From NCBI GenBank assembly GCA_913055655.1, contig CAJXKA010000005.1, positions 186,001 to 250,000 on the forward strand: DNA of 64,000 nt. The letters are read 5' to 3'. The first letter of the stretch is position 1. Each line of letters opens with the position of its first letter. Below the pieces are notes generated by a model. The model saw only the letters and a program-made list of their open reading frames with translations. It had not been told where the DNA came from and made no database searches. The stretch comes from an uncultured Oceanospirillales bacterium. Lineage in GTDB: Bacteria > Pseudomonadota > Gammaproteobacteria > Xanthomonadales > SZUA-36. The translations under genes were made by a program, and so were the position numbers. This document shows positions 8,696-17,855 of this stretch, piece after piece.

Positions 8696-8726
8696 AACCC
8701 CGGTGGTGAGAACCCCGGGGTTTTTT
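8696..8726 (+). terminator. Intrinsic terminator of the TonB operon
   Basis: The perfect inverted repeat AACCCCGG (8696-8703) / CCGGGGTT (8715-8722) is followed by an unbroken T-run (TTTTTT, 8721-8726). It lies about 50 bases after the TPR gene stop and directly abuts the convergent ligase gene, whose stop is at 8725-8727. Confidence 0.9.
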
Positions 8727-9687
8727 AGTGCGCGACGTTCTCGAGTGAACGGAACCTGGAACGGGACCAGGCCACCCGTTCGTTCGGCGGCGGCGTCTCG
8801 TCCCCGGCTTCGGCGTCAACGGCTTCCAGCCGCGCACCCAGGCCGCCCCGGTTGGCAATCTGGATGTTCAGGCCGGGGCGGGCGTTCAGCTCCAGGATCA
8901 TCGGGCCCAGGTCGCGGTCGAGCACGATGTCGACGCCCAGGTAGCCCAGCTCAACGGCCTCGTAACAACGCGCCGCCATGTCCAGTACCTGGTCCCAGCC
9001 CGGCACCTTGAAGCCCGCGATGTCCGACCCCGTGTCCGGGTGGAACGACTGCGCGGAATTGCCCGACACGCCGCCGAATGTCTGGCCCGTGCACAGGTCG
9101 ATGCCAACGCCAATCGCTCCCTGGTGCAGGTTGGCCTTGCCGTGCGACTGGCGCGTCGGCAGCCGGGTCATGGCCATCACCGGGTAGCCGCGGTAAACAA
9201 TCACGCGGATATCCGGTACGCCCTGCCAGGTCAGCTTGCTGAACGCCGGGTCGAAATGGACCAGCGACTCGATCATGGCGACGTCAGGCCGGCCACCCAG
9301 TGAATACAGGCCACCGATGACATTGGTCAGGTGGTGGCCCAGGTGGTCCTGGTCGACCAGGCCGCCATCGGAATCGACGTAGTAATCGGCCTTGCGGTCG
9401 GTGATGACCATGATTCCGTCACCACCGCTGCCATGTGCGGGCTTGATGACGAACTCTTTCGCACCGGCCAGGATGCCGTCAATATTGCGGGTCTCGCGAT
9501 TCGAGCGCACCACGCCCAGCAGGTCCGGCACGGCCAGTCCTTCGCGCAGCATGCGCGCCTTGCACAGCACCTTGTCGTCGACCAGCGGATAGAACCGCCG
9601 CTGGTTGTGGGCAAAGATGTAATCGCCGTTACGCCGGTTCAGGCCCAGCACCCCGGCGCGATTCAGGCGCAGGTAACGTCCCAGCAT
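8725..9687 (-). CDS. RimK-related alpha-L-glutamate ligase-like ATP-grasp protein
   Basis: A 320-residue ATP-grasp protein of the RimK-related glutamate-ligase-like family. Visible signatures are an N-terminal VDDKVLCKARMLREGL, the ATP-binding FVIKPAHGSGGDGI (about 105-118) and the metal-binding PMILELNARPGLNIQIAN near residue 270. Members would join an amino acid, perhaps glutamate, to a protein or peptide acceptor; the real acceptor is not certain. Its ATG is one base after the stop of the 7TM-transglutaminase gene, so the two are translationally coupled. In many proteobacteria this pair stands beside an ATP-dependent zinc-protease-like (RimB) gene, which is absent here. Confidence 0.9.
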   Translation of the reverse strand: MLGRYLRLNRAGVLGLNRRNGDYIFAHNQRRFYPLVDDKVLCKARMLREGLAVPDLLGVVRSNRETRNIDGILAGAKEFVIKPAHGSGGDGIMVITDRKADYYVDSDGGLVDQDHLGHHLTNVIGGLYSLGGRPDVAMIESLVHFDPAFSKLTWQGVPDIRVIVYRGYPVMAMTRLPTRQSHGKANLHQGAIGVGIDLCTGQTFGGVSGNSAQSFHPDTGSDIAGFKVPGWDQVLDMAARCYEAVELGYLGVDIVLDRDLGPMILELNARPGLNIQIANRGGLGARLEAVDAEAGDETPPPNERVAWSRSRFRSLENVAH

Positions 9688-9688
9688 G

Positions 9689-11266
9689 TCAGCCGCCCTT
9701 GCCGCTGTCCGGCGCCGGGCCCTGCTTCGGGTCCTGCTTCGGGTCCAGCTGGCGGAAGCGGAACAGTTCGGTCACGCGGAAGCCGGTATAGCGGCCCAGC
9801 ATGATGATCAGGCCCAACACCGCCAGGTTCACTTCCGGGAACACAGCCACCCAGTAACCCAGGATGTCGATGGACATGACGACGTAGGCCAGCGCGGCCA
9901 TCACCAGGCTGCCGATACCCTCGCGGATGCTGGTGAGCGCACCGCGCTCCTCCCAGACCACCGACATGCGCTCAATCACCATCGAGATGATGATCATCGG
10001 GAACAGCGAGACCGACAGGCCGGTATCGATGCCGAAGTGGTTGCTGACAATGCTGATGACCGTCATCAGCAGCACGACGATGGTCACCACCGCGGCCAGG
10101 CGCGGCACCAGCAGCAATCGCAACCGCTCCAGGTAGAAACGGAAGAACAGGCCCATTGCGACGATCAGTACGAACAGGGCCAGGCCGCGCAGCAACTCGG
10201 TCTCGCGGAAGGCCAGCGCGATCAGCACCGGCGCGAACGTGCCGAAGGAACTGAAGCCGACAATGTTCCGCATGATGACAATGATCAGGATACCGAACGG
10301 CACCAGCAGCAGGATCTCGTAGACCGCCTGGGTCTGGATCGGTAACTGCAGGATCGACACCTGCCCCACCCCGATTCGTTCGGCCGATGCCCGCTCACTG
10401 GCCAGGTCCAGGGAACTGACCATCTGCCGGCGCACGGACACCTGGAAGTCGCGAACATGCGCGCCGTCGGCGGTCACCAGTTCCGGAGAGCCGGTGGACC
10501 AGACCAGGAAACGCTCCGGCAGGCCCTGGCGACCCGTCTTTGGATCGAAGACCAGCCATTGCTGGTCGTTGTAGACCCCGATCAATGTCTGCAGGTCAAC
10601 GCGCCGCACGTCGCCCTCGGGTACGAAGCCGTGAATCTGCAGGGTCGGGATGCGTGCGCCGGCCAGCAGCGTCTGGATGAGCTCGATACGATCCTGCGGG
10701 CCGTGCACTTCCGACAGGAACAGCGCCATGCTCTCATTCGGCGTCGCCGAGTTCAGTTTCGCCAGCATGGCTGCGGCAAACGTCCGGGTGTCGGCGGAGG
10801 CCTGGCGAACCTCGGTCACGATGTCGATCAGGGCGGTCCGGAACGGCTCCTGCAAATCCGGAACGGCGGGATAGACCGGCGGGCCGGCAATATCGCGGCG
10901 GGCCCCGCCCTGGCTGATCCGCGCACGGTAATAAAGCGTGCGGTCCTCGGGCAGCCGGCGGATGGCCCAGTCAGCCTGGCGCGCGCCGGGCGAGTCGTCG
11001 ACGGTGAGCCCGAAACCGCGGGAAATATAGTGCTCCTCGGCCACGGAGAAGCCCGGCGGGCTGGACGGCAGGCGCAGGGCCACTTTCACCGGACCACCAC
11101 GGCGCTCCAGTTCCACCTTGGCCTGGATGGACCAGGTCTCGGTGGTCATGTCCGGACGTGTCGGGAAACCCAGGCCGGCAATTTTCTGCCAGGTGATGAC
11201 GGCGCTCACGACGATCAGGAACAACGCCAGGACCAACCACTGGTAGTTCCGTTTCACACGCGCCAT
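9689..11266 (-). CDS. Inactive transglutaminase fused to seven transmembrane helices (UUP1 family)
   Basis: A 525-residue inner-membrane protein. It has an N-terminal anchor helix (about 8-26), a large periplasmic region with a transglutaminase-like fold that lacks an evident Cys-His-Asp triad (about 40-265), then seven hydrophobic helices (about 285-500) starting near VYEILLLVPFGILIIVIMR. This is the 'inactive transglutaminase fused to 7TM' family, regularly paired with the RimK-like ligase that follows it here. It is probably a sensor or scaffold rather than an enzyme. The ATG at 11266 is preceded by a short intergenic stretch downstream of the divergently unrelated FAH gene end. Confidence 0.9.
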   Translation of the reverse strand: MARVKRNYQWLVLALFLIVVSAVITWQKIAGLGFPTRPDMTTETWSIQAKVELERRGGPVKVALRLPSSPPGFSVAEEHYISRGFGLTVDDSPGARQADWAIRRLPEDRTLYYRARISQGGARRDIAGPPVYPAVPDLQEPFRTALIDIVTEVRQASADTRTFAAAMLAKLNSATPNESMALFLSEVHGPQDRIELIQTLLAGARIPTLQIHGFVPEGDVRRVDLQTLIGVYNDQQWLVFDPKTGRQGLPERFLVWSTGSPELVTADGAHVRDFQVSVRRQMVSSLDLASERASAERIGVGQVSILQLPIQTQAVYEILLLVPFGILIIVIMRNIVGFSSFGTFAPVLIALAFRETELLRGLALFVLIVAMGLFFRFYLERLRLLLVPRLAAVVTIVVLLMTVISIVSNHFGIDTGLSVSLFPMIIISMVIERMSVVWEERGALTSIREGIGSLVMAALAYVVMSIDILGYWVAVFPEVNLAVLGLIIMLGRYTGFRVTELFRFRQLDPKQDPKQGPAPDSGKGG

Positions 11267-11331
11267 GATTCACCTACCGAAATGATTTTCATATGGTTTT
11301 TAGTTTTCGGGCAAGAGTGAAATTATACCTG

Positions 11332-12222
11332 TTACGCGCGCGGCGCAACGTTTCTTTCCGTACCGGTAAGTGGCGTCGTCAACTGCCCCAGTCCTTCGAT
11401 CTCCACCGTGTACTCATCACCCGGCCGCATCCACTGCCGCTCTTCCCGGCCCAGGATGACGCCCGCCGGCGTCCCGGTCACCAGCAGGTCACCCGGCTCC
11501 AGGGTCATGTAGCGACTGGCGTACGCGACCAGCTCTGCCACGGTGAAAATCATGTCGGCGGTGTTCGAATCCTGCCGCAGTTCGCCATTCAGCCATCCAC
11601 GGATGGCCAGGTGCTGCGGATCAAAGCCATCATCCGGCACCACCAGGTACGGCCCTGTCGGCAGGAAACCGTCCGGGGTCTTGCCCAGCAGCCACTGGCC
11701 CGACGCGAACTGCAGGCGGCGATCACTGAGGTCGTTGGCATTGAAGTAACCCAGCACTTGATCCAGGGCGTTCTCCGGCTTCACGCCCCGGGTGCGCCGG
11801 CCGATCATCACGCCCAGCTCGGCCTCGTAGTCCACGCGGGTCAGGCCGCTGATATCGACGGTTTGCCGGTGCCCGGCGAGCGTGTTGGAAAACTTGCTGA
11901 ACAGCACGGGCTCGGCCGGCGCCTGGCCACCGGTTTCACGGGCATGCGCGCGATAGTTCAGGCCGACACAGATGATCTTCCCGGGGCGGCCGTACACGGG
12001 GCCGGGCCGCCAGGTTTCCGCCACTTCGTGCAGCGGGCAATGGCCGCCTTCCGCCTTCTCGGCCAACTGCCGCAAAGCGTCCAGGCCACGATCGACGTCT
12101 GCAAGCAGCGTCGCCATTGATGGCGGTGCGCCCAGCGCCACCGCGATGGGTGCATCGCCAATGCAAAGGTGCCCGCCGCTGAATGCGAGAAACAGGTCTT
12201 CCCCTTCGCTGAACAAGCGCAT
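11332..12222 (-). CDS. Fumarylacetoacetate hydrolase (FAH)-family protein
   Basis: A 296-residue protein with the FAH catalytic domain from about residue 80 on. KIICVGLNYRAHARETG is the usual domain entry. The acidic metal ligands appear in VDYEAELGVMIGR and in FNANDLSDRRLQF, and LLVTGTPAGVILGR is the C-terminal hallmark. These Mg/Mn enzymes hydrolyse or isomerise 2-keto acids (FAH, ureidoglycolate lyase, HpcE-type, or sugar-derived diketo acids). Its divergent placement against GH26/MFS/oxidoreductase genes suggests a sugar-acid role, but that is inference. The start is an ATG at 12222. Confidence 0.88.
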   Translation of the reverse strand: MRLFSEGEDLFLAFSGGHLCIGDAPIAVALGAPPSMATLLADVDRGLDALRQLAEKAEGGHCPLHEVAETWRPGPVYGRPGKIICVGLNYRAHARETGGQAPAEPVLFSKFSNTLAGHRQTVDISGLTRVDYEAELGVMIGRRTRGVKPENALDQVLGYFNANDLSDRRLQFASGQWLLGKTPDGFLPTGPYLVVPDDGFDPQHLAIRGWLNGELRQDSNTADMIFTVAELVAYASRYMTLEPGDLLVTGTPAGVILGREERQWMRPGDEYTVEIEGLGQLTTPLTGTERNVAPRA

Positions 12223-12305
12223 GTGTCTTTCCTGGTCGTGTGCCCGAGATCGGTATTGTCGCCGTTGGCACGGGGATTTGAAACGCCTGTCATCACAATG
12301 GGTGC

Positions 12306-12335
12306 TTGCCGTGCCTTCGCACGGTCAGCTATGAT
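12306..12335 (+). promoter_or_regulatory. Predicted promoter of the GH26-MFS-oxidoreductase operon
   Basis: TTGCCG (12306-12311) and TATGAT (12330-12335) are separated by 18 bases and lie immediately upstream of the LacI-type operator at 12342-12363. Transcription would begin at or inside the operator, the classical arrangement for repression. Confidence 0.6.
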
Positions 12336-12341
12336 GAGCGA

Positions 12342-12363
12342 AAAATGTAACCGCTTACATTTT
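12342..12363. promoter_or_regulatory. LacI-family operator (TGTAA-N4-TTACA type) at the GH26 promoter
   Basis: AAAATGTAA (12342-12350) and TTACATTTT (12355-12363) are perfect inverted arms around CCGC. The core matches the TGTAAGCGCTTACA-like sites at 19234, 28049, 28128 and 28151, so one LacI-family regulator probably reads all of them. The best candidate is the one encoded at 16845-17855. Its position just after a -10 box predicts repression. Confidence 0.8.
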
Positions 12364-12426
12364 AACGACAACCATCGACCGGCGACCACAGGACTGGCCC
12401 CGGCACGACGGGAGCCCGATTTGAAA

Positions 12427-13557
12427 ATGCTGACCCGCCTGGTGCTGCTGATGGCAGCCTGTGGCCTGACTTTCCCGGTACTTTCCACGCCCGCATCGAA
12501 CGTGGAGCGTCTCTATTTCATCGGCCAGGACCTGGACGCGCTGCGTGGATTCTACGCATCGGACTGCTGTGCGAAACCGGATGGGGTGACCGCGTACCTG
12601 TCACTTTATCGCCTGCTGGAAGGCGAAGATGCCGGGGGACTGGGTTACCGCGCCGATGGCACCGCCATCCAGCCCGAGGCCAGCTGGGGCGCAGGGCGTG
12701 TCGACGCACGAGCGTCCATCGAATCTTTCGGCGCCCGGGAACTGGCCATCGGCCTGTTCATCGCCGAAAACGACCAGCCCGGTGGCCTGGGAATGATCGC
12801 TGGCGGTGAATTCGACGCCGAAATCGATCACCTGGCGCGGTTCATTGACACGGTCGACGGCCGCGTGTTCCTGCGCGTGGGCTACGAATTCGACGGCACC
12901 TGGAACCACGGCCAGGACAATCCCGAAACCTACAAGGCGGCATGGCGGCATATCGCCGACCGGCTGCGTACCCACGAACTCGATAACCTGCGGTTGACCT
13001 GGCAGGCCGGCGCTTCAATCATCGACGATATCCTCGAGAAACGGCACGAGGACATCCGCGACTGGTACCCGGGCGACAACTACGTCGACTGGATGGCGCT
13101 GTCGTGGTTCATGGCGCCCGACGCCATGCCCGCCATCGATACCGATGGTTACGTGCCGGCATCGTCCGGTGCGCTCGCCATGGAAGTGGTCGATTTCGCC
13201 CGCGAGCGCGGCAAGCCCGTGCTGATCGCCGAGTCGACGCCGCAGGGCTACGACATCGAGGTCGGCTTCAAGGCGAATATCGGACCCATGTTTGACGGCG
13301 TGGCCGGTGAAAACCGCCAGCATCGATCGTCAAGCGCCATCTGGAACGAATATTACGCGCCGCTGTTCGCATTCATGAACGACCACGCCGACGTGGTGCG
13401 TGGCCTGGCGTATATCAACGTCGACTGGAACAGCCAACCGATGTGGGGGCCGCCTTACACCAGCGGGTACTGGGGCGACAGCCGTCTCGAGGCCAATCCC
13501 TGGATCGCCGCGAAGTTCGACGCGGCGGTGGCCGCCTGGAAGGCGCTGCCCCGATGA
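12427..13557 (+). CDS. Secreted GH26-like glycoside hydrolase
   Basis: A 376-residue protein with a signal peptide (LTRLVLLMAACGLTFPVL) and a single TIM-barrel-like catalytic domain resembling glycoside hydrolase family 26. FLRVGYEFDGTWNHG places Glu154 at the acid/base position, and KPVLIAESTPQGYD places Glu269 at the nucleophile position. GH26 members cut beta-mannan, beta-1,3-xylan or mixed glucans; which applies here cannot be read from the sequence. The ATG at 12427 is chosen because the signal peptide starts there; a TTG at 12421 is the alternative. The stop overlaps the MFS start (ATGA). A LacI-type operator lies 64 bases upstream. Confidence 0.75.
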   Translation: MLTRLVLLMAACGLTFPVLSTPASNVERLYFIGQDLDALRGFYASDCCAKPDGVTAYLSLYRLLEGEDAGGLGYRADGTAIQPEASWGAGRVDARASIESFGARELAIGLFIAENDQPGGLGMIAGGEFDAEIDHLARFIDTVDGRVFLRVGYEFDGTWNHGQDNPETYKAAWRHIADRLRTHELDNLRLTWQAGASIIDDILEKRHEDIRDWYPGDNYVDWMALSWFMAPDAMPAIDTDGYVPASSGALAMEVVDFARERGKPVLIAESTPQGYDIEVGFKANIGPMFDGVAGENRQHRSSSAIWNEYYAPLFAFMNDHADVVRGLAYINVDWNSQPMWGPPYTSGYWGDSRLEANPWIAAKFDAAVAAWKALPR

Positions 13558-15152
13558 CCTCCAACACCCTGAACGCCTTCCGCTACGCCCTGTTGATCGC
13601 ACTGGGCGGGTTTGTCTTCGGGTTCGACGCTTCGGTGATCGGCGGTGTTGTCGGCTACGTGTCCTCGCAGTTCGACCTGGCGCCCTGGCAGGTCGGCACC
13701 GTGGTCAGCATACCCACGCTGGCGGCGGTACTGGCCTCGCTGACCATCGGCTGGCTGTCGGACCTGTGGGGCCGACGGCCGGTCTTGCTGGCGCTGGCGG
13801 CGCTATATGTCATCAGCGCCACGGCCTCCATGCTGGCCACCGGTTTCGTGTCCCTGGCGGTAGCCCGCGGTATCGGCGGCTACGCCTTCGGTGCCCTGGC
13901 ACTGGCCCCGGTCTACATCGCCGAACTGTCGCCGGCGCACCTGCGCGGGCGCATGGTCGCCATCAACCAGATGACCATCGTGGTCGGTATTTCGGCCGCC
14001 TACTTCAGCAACCTGTGGGTACAGACCATGGCGGGCTCGGGCGCCGCCTGGACCGTCGGTACGGGCCTGGCCGCCGAGCCGTGGCGCTGGATGCTGGGCA
14101 TGGAGTTGCTGCCCGCACTGGCGTGGCTGCTGGCGCTGATGACGGTACCGGAAAGCCCGCGCTGGCTGGCGACGAAGAGCCGGTGGGAATCGGCCCGGCA
14201 GGTCCTTGACAGTATCCTGCCGAAAGCGGAAATCGACATCGCCATCGCCGAGATGCGCGGCCTGATCGAGGCCGCGAAGGCGGCCGGCCAGTCACGCTTC
14301 GCTGACCTGCTGTCGAAACGTATTCGTTTTGCCCTGCTGATCGGCTTCATCATCGCGGTCATCCAGCAGATCACCGGCATCAACACGGTATTCTTCTACG
14401 CCACCACCATCTTTGAGCAGAGCGGCGTCGGCACCAACGCGGCCTTCGCGCAGGCGGTACTGGTCGGCCTGATCAACGTGACCTTCACGATCATTGCCAT
14501 GGCGCTGATCGACCGGCTGGGGCGCCGCCCGTTAATGCTAATCGGGCTGGTGGGTGTGACCGTGAGCCTGGCGGTGGTCGCCTGGGGCTTCGGCACGGCC
14601 ACCTACGTGCTGGGCGCAAACGACCTGTCCGCCCTGCCCGCTGAGCTGAACGCATCGCTGCTGCAGCCGCTGGTTGGTACCGTTTACGACAGTGACGTCG
14701 CCTTCAAGACCGCGGTCGCCCAACTGGTCGGCGATGCTGCCCTGCGCGACCACCAGGCGGCGCTGCTGAATGCCGCGATGACCGGCAACCCGAAACTCAT
14801 CCTGGCCGGCATCCTCGGCTTTGTCGCCTCGTTCGCGCTGTCGCTGGGCCCGGTGATGTGGGTATTCCTGTCGGAGATCTTCCCCAACCGCGTGCGCGGC
14901 GTTGCCATCTGCATGATCACCGTGTTCAACTCCGGCACCAGCTGGCTGGTGCAGTTCCTGTTCCCGATCCAGCTCGGCACCATGGGCATCTCCGGCGTGT
15001 TCGCGGTCTATGCCGGGTTCGGCTTGCTGGGCCTGGTCCTGGTGGCAAGGTTGATGCCGGAAACCCGGCAGCTCAGCCTGGAGGAAATTGAGCGGCAGAT
15101 GGCGGCGCGGGCAGGCGCGCCGATTGACGAAGGCGCCGGCGGTTCGCGTTGA
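13554..15152 (+). CDS. Sugar porter-family MFS transporter
   Basis: A 532-residue, 12-helix permease of the MFS sugar porter family. It shows GGFVFGFDASVIGG in helix 1, the loop motif GWLSDLWGRRPVL, PVYIAELSPAHLRGRMV, QQITGINTVFFYATTIFE in helix 7 and a final PETRQLSLEEIE after helix 12. It would import a mono- or disaccharide with protons, plausibly the product of the GH26-like enzyme it is coupled to by an ATGA overlap. An unusual extra loop of about 55 residues lies between helices 9 and 10 (about residues 354-410). The GTG/ATG options upstream lie inside the GH26 gene and are rejected. Confidence 0.92.
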   Translation: MTSNTLNAFRYALLIALGGFVFGFDASVIGGVVGYVSSQFDLAPWQVGTVVSIPTLAAVLASLTIGWLSDLWGRRPVLLALAALYVISATASMLATGFVSLAVARGIGGYAFGALALAPVYIAELSPAHLRGRMVAINQMTIVVGISAAYFSNLWVQTMAGSGAAWTVGTGLAAEPWRWMLGMELLPALAWLLALMTVPESPRWLATKSRWESARQVLDSILPKAEIDIAIAEMRGLIEAAKAAGQSRFADLLSKRIRFALLIGFIIAVIQQITGINTVFFYATTIFEQSGVGTNAAFAQAVLVGLINVTFTIIAMALIDRLGRRPLMLIGLVGVTVSLAVVAWGFGTATYVLGANDLSALPAELNASLLQPLVGTVYDSDVAFKTAVAQLVGDAALRDHQAALLNAAMTGNPKLILAGILGFVASFALSLGPVMWVFLSEIFPNRVRGVAICMITVFNSGTSWLVQFLFPIQLGTMGISGVFAVYAGFGLLGLVLVARLMPETRQLSLEEIERQMAARAGAPIDEGAGGSR

Positions 15153-16111
15153 AACTGCGATGGGGAATCGTCGGGACCGGCCGCATGGCCGACTGGTTCT
15201 GCAGCGACTTTCACGCCGTCGACAACGGTACCCTGGCGGCGGCCTGTTCGCGGGACCCGCAACGGGCAAAGTCCTTCGCTGAAGCCCACGGCATTGCGCG
15301 GGCCCACGCCGGCCTGGATGCCCTGCTGGCAGATCCAGACGTCGATATTGTCTACATCGCAACTCCCCACACCGCGCACTACGACGCGGTTCGGGCGGCG
15401 CTCTCGGCCGGCAAACACGTCCTTTGTGAAAAACCGCTGGTCACCCGGGTGACGCATGCGTGCGCCCTGGTCGAACACGCCGAAGCAAACGGCCGCTACC
15501 TGGCCGAGGCGCTTTGGACCTGGCACCTGCCCGCCATGCGCAAGGCCGTGGGCTGGATGAACGATGGCCGTATTGGCAGGATCCTGCAGGTCGACACCAG
15601 CTTCGGGTACCCCGTTCCGTTCTCCGCCGGGCAGCGGGAATGGAATGACGGCGACGCGGGTGGGGTGCTCCGGGAAATGGGTATTTACCCCGTGGCCATC
15701 AACCGGCTGTTTGTGGAGGGGCCACCGCGCGACATCCAGGTCACGCACCGCAAGGCACCCAACGGCGTTGAGTCCCATATCGCGGCCATTTTTGACCAGG
15801 GACAGGCCATTTCTTCGCTTTCAACATCGATGCTGGCCCGGCTCGGAAACGGCGCGACCATCACCGGGGAACTTGGTCGAATCGAGATTCCGGATGCGTT
15901 TCGTGCCGACGAGTGCAGCCTGTATGAACTGGATGAACGGGTCGCGCATTTCGAAGCGCCCAGGGACACACGCGGCTATCACTACCAGGCGGTGGATGCC
16001 GGCCGCGATATCGCCGCCGGGCGCCTGCAGTCCTCGATTGTTCCGCTATCCGCAAGCCTGGCGTTCCAGCAAGACATGGCCGCCATCCTGGCGCGGATCC
16101 GCCAAGAGTAA
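15149..16111 (+). CDS. Gfo/Idh/MocA-family NAD(P)-dependent oxidoreductase
   Basis: A 320-residue protein with an N-terminal Rossmann fold (WGIVGTGRMADWF), the family segment VYIATPHTAHYDAV and the conserved AGKHVLCEKPLVT with the catalytic Lys of EKP, followed by the alpha/beta C-terminal domain. Such enzymes oxidise or reduce sugars and sugar acids, sometimes acting on disaccharides. It starts with TTG overlapping the MFS stop (TTGA), so GH26, MFS and this gene form one coupled operon. It ends eight bases from the convergent PhyH gene, with no obvious terminator between. Confidence 0.9.
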   Translation: MKLRWGIVGTGRMADWFCSDFHAVDNGTLAAACSRDPQRAKSFAEAHGIARAHAGLDALLADPDVDIVYIATPHTAHYDAVRAALSAGKHVLCEKPLVTRVTHACALVEHAEANGRYLAEALWTWHLPAMRKAVGWMNDGRIGRILQVDTSFGYPVPFSAGQREWNDGDAGGVLREMGIYPVAINRLFVEGPPRDIQVTHRKAPNGVESHIAAIFDQGQAISSLSTSMLARLGNGATITGELGRIEIPDAFRADECSLYELDERVAHFEAPRDTRGYHYQAVDAGRDIAAGRLQSSIVPLSASLAFQQDMAAILARIRQE

Positions 16112-16119
16112 CACCCCGC

Positions 16120-16848
16120 TCAGGGCCGGGCCGCGCTGTCCCCTGGCTGTCTCCGCACCAGCACTTCCCGCGTCGAGAAGCGGTAACGCATGTTGCGATA
16201 GACACAGATATCGGTCACATCGTCCGGCACACCGTGGGGCGCGGCGCGAAAATTGGTCGAAACCCGCCAGTGCCCCACCACCGGCAGCACGCGGTGCCAG
16301 CAATGGCCGTGCAGCAATACCAGGTCGCCCTTGCGCGGTGACAGGATGACCTGGTCCGGCAGGTCTTCATGCGGCTCACCCACGGTCAGCTCACCCAGGC
16401 GGTGTGAACCGGGGCGCACGCCCAGCTGACCACCGTTTTCAGAAACAATGTCACGGGTATAGACCAGCCGGTTCAGGTTGTACCGGCCGGTGGCTTCGGG
16501 TGGGCAGTCCTGGTGCCAGGCCTGGCCGGCCGTGCCGGCGCTGGAGAACATGACCATGCAGTACTGGGATGTCCAGGCCTCGCCCAGCAACTGCCGCGTC
16601 AATGACGCCAGGCCCGGGTCGTTTTCGATGGCATCAAACGCCTGAACACCTTCACGCTGGGGGAACCAGGGTACGACCTCGGTTTTGGTGCCTGAGATGA
16701 ACGCATCGTCGTGGTCGAACCCGGGCCGGTCGCCAAAGTGCGCGTAAATCAACTCGTGCAACTGGTCCATCAGGCCGGCGTCGAAAAACCCCGGCAGGTG
16801 CAGGTAGCCGTCGTGCAGGAAGCGTGCATGGAGCGTTTCCAGCTTCAC
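16120..16848 (-). CDS. Phytanoyl-CoA dioxygenase (PhyH)-family protein
   Basis: A 242-residue Fe(II)/2-oxoglutarate-dependent oxygenase of the PhyH family. The iron-binding HxD is visible in AWHQDCPP (His112, Asp114), a distal His in HCWHRVLPV (His185), and a likely 2-oxoglutarate-binding Arg195 follows. It is the third gene of the GH1-lacI-PhyH operon, sharing a GTGA overlap with lacI, and is therefore probably sugar-regulated. Its substrate is unknown; a hydroxylation or demethylation of a sugar or small molecule is possible but unproven. Confidence 0.87.
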   Translation of the reverse strand: MKLETLHARFLHDGYLHLPGFFDAGLMDQLHELIYAHFGDRPGFDHDDAFISGTKTEVVPWFPQREGVQAFDAIENDPGLASLTRQLLGEAWTSQYCMVMFSSAGTAGQAWHQDCPPEATGRYNLNRLVYTRDIVSENGGQLGVRPGSHRLGELTVGEPHEDLPDQVILSPRKGDLVLLHGHCWHRVLPVVGHWRVSTNFRAAPHGVPDDVTDICVYRNMRYRFSTREVLVRRQPGDSAARP

Positions 16849-17855
16849 GCGTCGCCACCGATGGCCCGGGCCGATTCGCGCACGACCAGCTCGGGACGGA
16901 ACGCGCGTTGCACCGGGTCACCCTCTAGGCCGTAGACGTTCTGCAGCACCCACCGCCCGGCCATCTGGCCCATCTGGTCGACGGGATAGTCCACGGTGGT
17001 CAGTCGCGGGTACAGGTATCGCGCCCAGCGCGCGTTATCGAAACCGACAATGGACAGGTCTTCTGGGATCGAAAAGCCACGCGAGCGGATCACCGACATC
17101 GCGCCGGCCGCCATTTCATCGTTGGCGCAGACCACGCCGGTGAACGCCTGGCCGGAATCCAGCAGTTCGCCCATGGCCCGGCTGCCGCCCGCTTCGTGGT
17201 AATCGCCCACGGTTTCCAGCGCCGGGTCCGGCGCCAGGCCGTACTCCGCCAGGGCGCGCTTGTGTCCCTCCAGGCGCGCCCGCGCATCGCCCAGCTCCAG
17301 CGGGCCGGCGATGTAGGCAATCTGCCGATGCCCCAGGTCCAGCAGCGCTTTCGTTGCCAGGTATCCACCGTGTTCGTTGTCCAGCACGATGCAGTGGTCT
17401 TCCATGCCCTCAATGCTTCGGTTGATGAACACCAGTGGCGCGCCGCTGGCCTGGCACTTTTGCAGGAATTCATCGGACAGCGCCTCGATATGCAGGATCA
17501 GAGCGTCACAACTGCGGTCGATCAGGAACTCGACGCCCTTTTCCTCCTTGGCGCGGTCGTTGTGGCCGGTGGCGAAAATGGCAATCTTGCCGGCCTCGCG
17601 CAGCACTTTCTCAATGCTGCTGACCATGGCGCCGAACACCGGGCCATGAAGCTCCGATACCAGCACGCCCACGCAGTTGGTGCGGTTGGTGGCCAGCGAC
17701 TGGGCGATCGAGTTGGGGCGGTAATCCAGTTCCTTCATGGCCGCCTGCACTTTTTCGCGGGTGCGGGCGCTGACCCGGTCGCTGTTATTGACGACACGTG
17801 AAACCGTCGCCAACGACACGCCGGCAAGCCTGGAAACCTCGTAGATGGTGGCCAT
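16845..17855 (-). CDS. LacI-family transcriptional regulator (A)
   Basis: A 336-residue repressor. The N-terminal helix-turn-helix is MATIYEVSRLAGVSLATVSR with the hinge helix DYRPNSIAQSLA, followed by a periplasmic-binding-protein-like sugar domain (about 60-336). The ATG at 17855 is chosen because the domain starts exactly there and overlaps the GH1 stop by one base; longer frames add a non-family tail. The GH1 promoter upstream carries a TGTAAGCGCTTTCA site, so autoregulation is predicted. The same operator class stands before GH26 and TBDR1, making this the likely local regulator. The inducer is presumably a sugar released by these enzymes. Confidence 0.92.
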   Translation of the reverse strand: MATIYEVSRLAGVSLATVSRVVNNSDRVSARTREKVQAAMKELDYRPNSIAQSLATNRTNCVGVLVSELHGPVFGAMVSSIEKVLREAGKIAIFATGHNDRAKEEKGVEFLIDRSCDALILHIEALSDEFLQKCQASGAPLVFINRSIEGMEDHCIVLDNEHGGYLATKALLDLGHRQIAYIAGPLELGDARARLEGHKRALAEYGLAPDPALETVGDYHEAGGSRAMGELLDSGQAFTGVVCANDEMAAGAMSVIRSRGFSIPEDLSIVGFDNARWARYLYPRLTTVDYPVDQMGQMAGRWVLQNVYGLEGDPVQRAFRPELVVRESARAIGGDA

